A stretch of DNA of 64,000 bases, taken from assembly GCF_916618895.1 (NCBI RefSeq), contig NZ_OU745391.1, forward strand, positions 1,054,001 to 1,118,000, in the 5' to 3' direction. Numbering within the stretch: the stretch's first letter is position 1; the number at the start of each line of letters is the position of its first letter. Position numbers and translations under genes: made by a program. Below the pieces are notes generated by a model, which saw only the letters and a list, made by a program, of their open reading frames with translations, was not told the origin of the DNA and searched no databases. Source of the stretch: Pseudoclavibacter sp. Marseille-Q3772 (GTDB taxonomy: Bacteria > Actinomycetota > Actinomycetes > Actinomycetales > Microbacteriaceae). This document shows, one piece after another, positions 59,183 through 64,000 of this stretch.

Positions 59183-60132
59183 CCGACCAAACCCGCGCCG
59201 CGCTCGCACGCGTTCGTCAAGAAGTTGGGAAGGCGGTCGTCGGCCAAGACGGCGCCGTCGAAGCCCTCATCATCGCATTGCTCAGCGACGGTCACGTACT
59301 GCTTGAGGGTGTCCCCGGCACGGCGAAAACACTGCTGGTGCGCACGCTCAGTCGGGTGCTTGCGCTGGACACCAAACGCATCCAGTTCACGCCCGACCTG
59401 ATGCCCGGTGATGTCACCGGCTCGCTCATCTATGACAACCAGGCGGGTGACTTCACGTTCCGTGAGGGACCGGTGTTCACCAACCTGTTGCTGGCGGATG
59501 AGATCAACCGCACGCCGCCAAAAACACAGTCATCGCTGCTGGAGGCGATGGAGGAGCGGCAGATTTCGGTGGACGGTGTCACCCGCGCGCTCCCCGACCC
59601 GTTCATGGTCGCCGCCACGATGAACCCGATCGAGTACGAGGGCACCTATGTGCTGCCGGAGGCGCAGCTGGACCGGTTTATGTTGAAGGTAATCCTTGAG
59701 CTGCCGCCGCGCGATGCGGAACTTGAGGTGCTGCGTCGTCACGCGAGTGGCTTCAATCCGCGCGATCTGGCGGCGGCAAATGTGCAGCAGGCCATCGACG
59801 AACAAGAACTCCGTCACGCTCGTGCTCAGGCGCAGCAGGTGCGCGTACACGAATCGGTGCTTGGCTACCTTGTCGACCTCGCGCGCGCGAGCCGCCAGTC
59901 CCCCTCGGTTCGGATGGGGATTTCGCCGCGTGGTGCGACGGCACTCTTGCGGGCAGCGAAGGCGAGCTCCTATCTGTACGGCTACGACGCGGTAACTCCC
60001 GACCACATCCAGCGGATGTGTCTACCCGCGTGGCGTCACCGCATCGTGTTGCAGCCCGAGGCCGAGCTCGAGGGCGTGTCGACGGATGCGGTACTCCGTT
60101 CGATCGTGCAGCAGGTTCAGGTGCCAATCTAG
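59179..60132 (+). CDS. MoxR-family AAA+ ATPase
   Basis: 317 residues. Walker A GVPGTAKT is near residues 44-51; Walker B is LLLADEINRTPPKTQSSLLE; sensor 1 and the TMNPIEYEGTYVLPEAQLDR region are typical. A C-terminal helical lid has SPSVRMGISPRGATALLRAA. MoxR ATPases act as chaperones that mature or activate enzymes, commonly with a DUF58 or VWA partner, which follows here directly. Start overlaps the DUF4350 stop by four bases. Confidence 0.95.
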   Translation: MTDQTRAALARVRQEVGKAVVGQDGAVEALIIALLSDGHVLLEGVPGTAKTLLVRTLSRVLALDTKRIQFTPDLMPGDVTGSLIYDNQAGDFTFREGPVFTNLLLADEINRTPPKTQSSLLEAMEERQISVDGVTRALPDPFMVAATMNPIEYEGTYVLPEAQLDRFMLKVILELPPRDAELEVLRRHASGFNPRDLAAANVQQAIDEQELRHARAQAQQVRVHESVLGYLVDLARASRQSPSVRMGISPRGATALLRAAKASSYLYGYDAVTPDHIQRMCLPAWRHRIVLQPEAELEGVSTDAVLRSIVQQVQVPI

Positions 60133-61440
60133 ATGGCAATCAGCGGCCTTGCCGTGGGGTTATTGCTCCTCGGCGCAATCCCGATCATCCTTGCCGGCGA
60201 TACCATTGCCGGCGCATTTGCCGTGCTCGGCATCGTGGTGGGGGTTTGGTTGGTGTTGATCATCGTCGACTTCGTGCTGGCGACCTCGCCACGCAAACTG
60301 CACGTTGAACGCGAACTCCCCGACCGCATCCGACTGGGAGAACATGCCACCTCTCGCGTATTGCTGACCAACCTCTCCGGGCGCGGCATGCAGCTGCACG
60401 TACGCGATTGCTGGGAGCCCTCGGCGGGCGCAGCAACTACTCGCGCGAAACTGCGCGTTCCCGCTGGCGAACGACGCGGATTTACGCTTCAGCTCACGCC
60501 ATGGCGGCGCGGTGACCGGCGCAGCGAACGACTCGCAGCCAGATCGTGGGGGCCGATGCGGCTTGCGGCGCGGCAGGTTGCGCTCGAAGAACCGGGCATC
60601 GTTCGGGTATTGCCCGCATTTGCGTCACGCAAACACCTGCCATCTCGGGTGATGCGCCTGCGTGAACTCGACGGCCAGACGACCCTGCAGGTACGCGGGG
60701 CGGGTACCGAGTTCGATTCGCTGCGTGATTACGTCCGCGGGGACGATGTGCGCTCGATCGATTGGCGGGCAACGGCGCGAAAACGCGACCTGGTGGTACG
60801 CACCTGGCGGCCCGAGCGTGACCGACAGGTCATCATCGTGATCGACACCGGTCGATCAGCTGCTGCGCGGGTGGCGGATGAAACCCGTCTGGATACCGCC
60901 ATCGAGGCAGCGCTGCTGTGCGCGGCCCTGGCCTCGCGAGCGGGTGACCGGGTGAGCATGGTTGCCTACGATCAGCGAGTGCGTGCCCGCGTTCGCGGCA
61001 GCGGTGAGGCAACCCTTTTGGCAAGCATTGTGGATGCCATGGCTGATGTGGAGCCAGAGTTGCTGCACACAAATTGGCTGGCCGTTCCGGGGCTGGTCCG
61101 CGAATTCACTAATCAGCGTTCGCTCGTGGTGGTGCTCACCACCGCGGATAGCACCGGTTCTGCTCGCGACCTGTTGGAGATGCTGCCGCAGCTCACGAAC
61201 CGCCACCTGGTGGTAGTCGCGTCCATCGAAGACCCGCAGTTGCGTGAGGTCGGCAGCACCCTGGATGCGGCTGAGCCGGTGTATCGTGCGGCTGCGGCAC
61301 AGCGCGCGCTGACGGAAGCCGAGCAAACCCGCCGAGCTATTCAATGTGTCGGCGCCGATCAGCTCACCGCCACCCCCTATGAACTACCTCCCCGCCTGGC
61401 TGATCACTATTTGGCACTGAAAAAGGCGGGCCGACTGTAA
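60133..61440 (+). CDS. DUF58-domain protein
   Basis: 435 residues. One or two N-terminal helices (LAVGLLLLGAIPIILAGDTI, then AFAVLGIVVGVWLVLIIVDF) precede the DUF58 domain with GTEFDSLRDYVRGDDVRSID and WRATARKRDLVVRTWRPERD, followed by the VWA-like QVIIVIDTGRSAAAR. It starts at the first base after the MoxR stop, so expression is coupled. These proteins are regular MoxR partners. The detailed role is unknown. Confidence 0.92.
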   Translation: MAISGLAVGLLLLGAIPIILAGDTIAGAFAVLGIVVGVWLVLIIVDFVLATSPRKLHVERELPDRIRLGEHATSRVLLTNLSGRGMQLHVRDCWEPSAGAATTRAKLRVPAGERRGFTLQLTPWRRGDRRSERLAARSWGPMRLAARQVALEEPGIVRVLPAFASRKHLPSRVMRLRELDGQTTLQVRGAGTEFDSLRDYVRGDDVRSIDWRATARKRDLVVRTWRPERDRQVIIVIDTGRSAAARVADETRLDTAIEAALLCAALASRAGDRVSMVAYDQRVRARVRGSGEATLLASIVDAMADVEPELLHTNWLAVPGLVREFTNQRSLVVVLTTADSTGSARDLLEMLPQLTNRHLVVVASIEDPQLREVGSTLDAAEPVYRAAAAQRALTEAEQTRRAIQCVGADQLTATPYELPPRLADHYLALKKAGRL

Positions 61441-61517
61441 CGCAGCAAGTACCGTAGAACTCACAAAAGCTACGCGTGATCGTTTACGGACGAGCACCCG
61501 AACTTCTAGGAGCACCA

Positions 61518-61778
61518 GTGCGTCAAATCCACGCGATCACCATGGCGGCAGCGGCAGTCGCGGTCGCCGCCGGAGCCGTATTGGTGTTGTTCGCTGCGGA
61601 CGGTGAACCGGTCATCGACAATACGCCGCCCACCGTTGCGGCAACCCCAGCGGCCACGAGCTCCGAAGACACACCCGAGAATGGCACGCCGATGACCGTG
61701 CCGGCCATCCCGGAAGAGTCGTTAGAGCCTACCGACCTGCCCGAGCCTTCCTATCGCGAAGACATCACTGGTGGTTAA
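61518..61778 (+). CDS. Small membrane-anchored Pro/Thr-rich protein
   Basis: 86 residues from GTG 61518, chosen for AGGAGC just upstream; a longer reading has no ribosome site. The N-terminal part is a hydrophobic helix (ITMAAAAVAVAAGAVLVLFA), which could be an anchor or signal. The rest is hydrophilic and rich in Pro, Thr, Glu and Ser (TPPTVAATPAATSSEDTPEN), a typical exposed linker with no fold. I do not recognise a family. It lies 77 bases after DUF58 and may be the last gene of that set. Confidence 0.6.
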   Translation: MRQIHAITMAAAAVAVAAGAVLVLFAADGEPVIDNTPPTVAATPAATSSEDTPENGTPMTVPAIPEESLEPTDLPEPSYREDITGG

Positions 61779-61804
61779 CGCGATCGTCCCTGAACGCTAA
61801 CGCC

Positions 61805-63070
61805 CTAGGAGAACAGCCCCTGCCCGATGTATTCACCATCGCGTGGCGGGATCGCGAATACCGCAGATCCGATCGGCGTGATCCACGTGTTCAACAGGTC
61901 ACCCTCATCCATACGCCGCTGCAGCGGAACGAATTGCTCGGCCACGTTTGCTTGCAACGAAACAAATAGCTGCCCGGTGTCGCTGAGCTGCGCACCGACG
62001 CCGGAACCACCCGCAATCGGGGTTTCGTAGTTATACGGCCGACGGTAGATACGCTCACGCGGGTTATCGCTGCGCATCCGCCGCATATGACTCATCGGGT
62101 TGATTACCGTGAAGCCCTGGGCCGTGCGCGCGGAAAAGTCCGGTTCATCGTGCTCGTTGGTGCCGGTAAGTGGCGCCCCGTTGTCGAGGCGACGCCCGAC
62201 GGATGCTTCCCGTCCCTGCCGGTCAACCTCATCCCAGGTTTCAAGGTTCATGGCGATGCGCCGCAGCACGAGCGTGGTGCCGCCATTCATCCATGCTGCG
62301 GCACCGGTCTGGTCACGAACCTGCACTACCTGATCGAAGTCATCAGTGTTCAACGCCGGGTTCACGGTGCCGTCGACCTGGCCGAACAGATTGCGGTCGG
62401 TCGTACCGTCGCGCATTGCGCTGCGCGCGTGCCGAAATCCCCGCTGTTGCCAACGAATCGTGCTCAGCGCGCGCACGTCCTTACAGAGCACACGGGATGC
62501 GTGAGCGAGCGTGATCGGGTCGTTGCTTCCGACCATGATCAGCAGCTCTCCACGAGACCAGCGGTCTTCGAGTCGATCTATCGAAAACGCGGGGATCTGT
62601 TGGCAACCTGCGGGAACCGCATCCGGCCGGTAGCGCCGAATGAGCTCCGGCGAGAAACCGATCGTGACCTGGAGCCCGGCAGGGAGCTCTGACAGCTCCG
62701 GTTCTTGGTCGGTGATGGGCGCCTGGCCACGCATCATCCGATTGGCACTATCGCTGACGATCCGCAGCAGATACGAAATACGCTGTGCCTCGAGCTTTGG
62801 GTCGAGATCGAGAGCGATCATATTGGTAAACGCCGGCGGCGCATCGGCAACTCCCGCCTGATAGCTGCCGCTAGGCGCAACTGTCTGCGCACCGAATGTC
62901 GTGCTTGCCGGCCGCCGGTCGGTGGCGAACCAACCACCGAGCCGGCCGCCCGCGGCGACCGCGGCGGCACCGATTCCGGCGCCGGCCGCGGTCGCAACGA
63001 AATCACGACGCTTCAGCGGTGGGGCGGTAGTTGCCCGTACCTCGTCGTCACGCTGTGATTCGTTAACCAT
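61805..63070 (-). CDS. Tat-exported DyP-type heme peroxidase
   Basis: 421 residues. A Tat signal is visible: PPLKRRDFVATAAGAGIGAA, with RR at ~21-22. The mature part has the DyP GxxDG motif in FGQVDGTVNP with the catalytic Asp, and the C-terminal heme-binding region with TNEHDEPDFSARTAQGF and MSHMRRMRSDNPRERIYRRP. It oxidises dyes or phenols or removes iron from heme outside the membrane (EfeB-like, family DyP A). The gene starts six bases after the copper-chaperone stop (63076). No EfeU or EfeO genes are present, so it is not a classical Efe operon. Confidence 0.92.
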   Translation of the reverse strand: MVNESQRDDEVRATTAPPLKRRDFVATAAGAGIGAAAVAAGGRLGGWFATDRRPASTTFGAQTVAPSGSYQAGVADAPPAFTNMIALDLDPKLEAQRISYLLRIVSDSANRMMRGQAPITDQEPELSELPAGLQVTIGFSPELIRRYRPDAVPAGCQQIPAFSIDRLEDRWSRGELLIMVGSNDPITLAHASRVLCKDVRALSTIRWQQRGFRHARSAMRDGTTDRNLFGQVDGTVNPALNTDDFDQVVQVRDQTGAAAWMNGGTTLVLRRIAMNLETWDEVDRQGREASVGRRLDNGAPLTGTNEHDEPDFSARTAQGFTVINPMSHMRRMRSDNPRERIYRRPYNYETPIAGGSGVGAQLSDTGQLFVSLQANVAEQFVPLQRRMDEGDLLNTWITPIGSAVFAIPPRDGEYIGQGLFS

Positions 63071-63075
63071 AGAAA

Positions 63076-63702
63076 CTAGTGTCCCGAGTGCTCTGTCTCG
63101 CCATGGTCATGACCACTGTGATCACCGTGGTCGTGACCACTGTGGTCACCGTGCTCGTGACCACCATGCTCGTCGTCTGGCGCGTAGGTCTCCTGTCCAC
63201 CGGTGTATTCGCGAGCGCTGATCTCCACCTCACACTCGCTGCCGTCAGCAAGGTTGAGCGTCATCGTGTACGGATGCGAAGGTTCGATGGGCTCATCCAG
63301 CTTCATGAGCATGATGTGGTCATGACCCGGCTCAAGCGTCCACGATTCACCGGGCTTAATAGTCGGCATCTCCGGCTTCTTCTGCATCATGCTCGAGCCG
63401 TCGGACTGCACAATGGTCTCGTGAAATTCGGCCATTCCGGCATGTGCGAACTCCACGCCTGCAAGCGTCACTTCCTGGTCTCCGGTGTTTTCGATCGTGC
63501 CGAACACACCGGTCATACCCGAATCGGTCGCCTTTACCCACATGTCGTGGAAGACCAGACCGTGCTGGGCCGCATCCTGCGACGCTCCGGTGGCAGCAGA
63601 TTCACTCGCGCTCGGAGTTCCCGAGGCGCTGCAGCCGGTCAGTGCGGCCAGTGCGAGCATGCCAGCGGCGGCAGTTGCGAGGGTTCGGTTCAAAACGTTC
63701 AT
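63076..63702 (-). CDS. PCuAC-type copper chaperone lipoprotein with His-rich tail
   Basis: 208 residues from ATG 63702, with AAAGGA upstream. The lipoprotein signal MNVLNRTLATAAAGMLALAA is followed by LTGC (Cys24). The PCuAC domain has GVFGTIENTGDQEVTLAGVE, the His in MAEFHETIVQ, SSMMQKKPEMPTIKPGESW and PGHDHIMLMKL; the spaced H, M, H and M match the copper site. A C-terminal tail has 30 residues with a dozen His (HGGHEHGDHSGHDHGDHSGH). It delivers copper, or collects metal, outside the membrane. The adjacent DyP gene suggests a shared role. Confidence 0.93.
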   Translation of the reverse strand: MNVLNRTLATAAAGMLALAALTGCSASGTPSASESAATGASQDAAQHGLVFHDMWVKATDSGMTGVFGTIENTGDQEVTLAGVEFAHAGMAEFHETIVQSDGSSMMQKKPEMPTIKPGESWTLEPGHDHIMLMKLDEPIEPSHPYTMTLNLADGSECEVEISAREYTGGQETYAPDDEHGGHEHGDHSGHDHGDHSGHDHGETEHSGH

Positions 63703-63724
63703 CAATAAATCCTTTGGTATAGCG

Positions 63725-63745
63725 GTTGTGGCCCCTTGCCACAAC
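63725..63745 (-). promoter_or_regulatory. Palindrome in the copper-chaperone promoter
   Basis: GTTGTGGC (63725-63732) and GCCACAAC (63738-63745) form a perfect 8-bp inverted repeat with a 5-base centre. On the minus strand a TTGTGG -35-like box inside it is followed 17 bases later by TATACC (63717-63722 region). So a regulator that binds the palindrome would control this promoter. Confidence 0.5.
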
Positions 63746-63793
63746 ACAAATGAAACGGTGATTAGGCGCCACATTTCGGGCGCTCAAGGAATC

Positions 63794-63814
63794 GGTTGCC
63801 AAGATCAGGCAACC
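63794..63814 (-). terminator. Weak hairpin between the edge gene and the copper chaperone
   Basis: GGTTGCC (63794-63800) pairs with GGCAACC (63808-63814) around a 7-base loop, just after the stop of the partial gene at the right edge. On the minus strand GATTCCTTGAGCG follows, so it may end that gene's transcript, but the T content is low. Confidence 0.4.
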
Positions 63815-63821
63815 GCTGGTG

Positions 63822-64000
63822 CTACACCAACACCGGTGGGGCTCTCCCCCGCCGAGTTCGAATGATCCACTGAGCGATCGCCAACGGTCGCCGAACGGAA
63901 ACGTACTGGCGCAGCGAAGGCAGCCGGATCACACCGATTTGAACCGGCGCTAATGCATCCCATACCCGAACCGCGACACCGTGTGCCCAGGAGGCTACGC
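63822..64000 (-). CDS. C-terminal end of a probable gene cut by the window
   Basis: The minus strand from the right edge is open for 59 codons and ends in TAG at 63822-63824. It reads VASWAHGVAVRVWDALAPVQ, then IGVIRLPSLRQYVSVRRPLA and IAQWIIRTRRGRAPPVLV. The protein is basic at its end. I do not recognise it. A second frame is also open for a similar length, so this choice is uncertain and rests on codon pattern and on the hairpin that follows. Confidence 0.35.
   Translation of the reverse strand, partial: VASWAHGVAVRVWDALAPVQIGVIRLPSLRQYVSVRRPLAIAQWIIRTRRGRAPPVLV

Noticed and set aside
61805..63070. EfeUOB iron uptake operon
   Set aside because: Only the DyP-type (EfeB-like) protein is present; the neighbour is a PCuAC chaperone, not EfeO or EfeU.

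Overview
The window looks like chromosomal DNA of a high-GC Gram-positive bacterium (Actinobacteria), most likely of the Microbacteriaceae type. The reasons are: a WhiB regulator; MtrA-MtrB-LpqB next to comF, hpf and secA; a PdtaS-type sensor kinase; rRNA leaders with the actinobacterial TTGAGAACT element; frequent GTG starts; and a strikingly frequent GGATGCGG octamer. The taxonomic call is inference, since no search was possible. I see no phage, insertion sequence, CRISPR array or plasmid functions.

Layout. 1-7971 (minus): start of leuB, a complete peptide ABC importer (ATPase with two nucleotide-binding domains, two permeases, binding lipoprotein), and a half-transporter exporter. 8085-10116: a CorA-type metal channel, then a small arsR-SRPBCC operon flanked by two similar ~130-bp repeats that both end in the same terminator hairpin. 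10352-15491 (minus): ilvD-ilvB-ilvN-ilvC for valine and isoleucine synthesis. 15570-22280 (minus): a six-gene Mrp Na+/H+ antiporter operon with overlapping genes. 22391-23509 (plus): a TIM-barrel isomerase-like protein and a 51-residue membrane peptide. 23578-29223 (minus): one rRNA operon (16S-23S-5S) with promoter, leaders and terminator and no spacer tRNA.

29362-33759: two unknown proteins, an oxidative-folding pair (DsbA-like plus VKOR), an atypical FAD oxidase and tRNA-Lys(CTT). 33867-36572 (minus): a polar amino-acid ABC importer. 36830-43588: Bcp peroxiredoxin, WhiB, PdtaS kinase, a CpaE-like ATPase with a SAF-domain protein, a BldC-like DNA-binding protein and two family proteins of unknown role. 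43603-55502 (minus): tyrosine phosphatase, secA, hpf, comF, lpqB, mtrB, mtrA. This conserved actinobacterial order is interrupted by a divergent TetR/epimerase pair with two matching operators, beside repeat-rich DNA.

55656-61778 (plus): a membrane protein with Tyr-Gly-Gln repeats, DUF4129, DUF4350, MoxR ATPase and DUF58 proteins, and a small Pro/Thr-rich exported protein. 61805-63702 (minus): a copper chaperone (PCuAC) and a Tat-exported DyP peroxidase. The right edge cuts a probable minus-strand gene.

Most of the window is housekeeping DNA. I did not find a clearly new multi-gene system. The best leads are the repeat-flanked arsR-SRPBCC unit, the TetR/epimerase insertion with its repeats, the FAD oxidase that lacks canonical motifs, and the copper chaperone-DyP pair.
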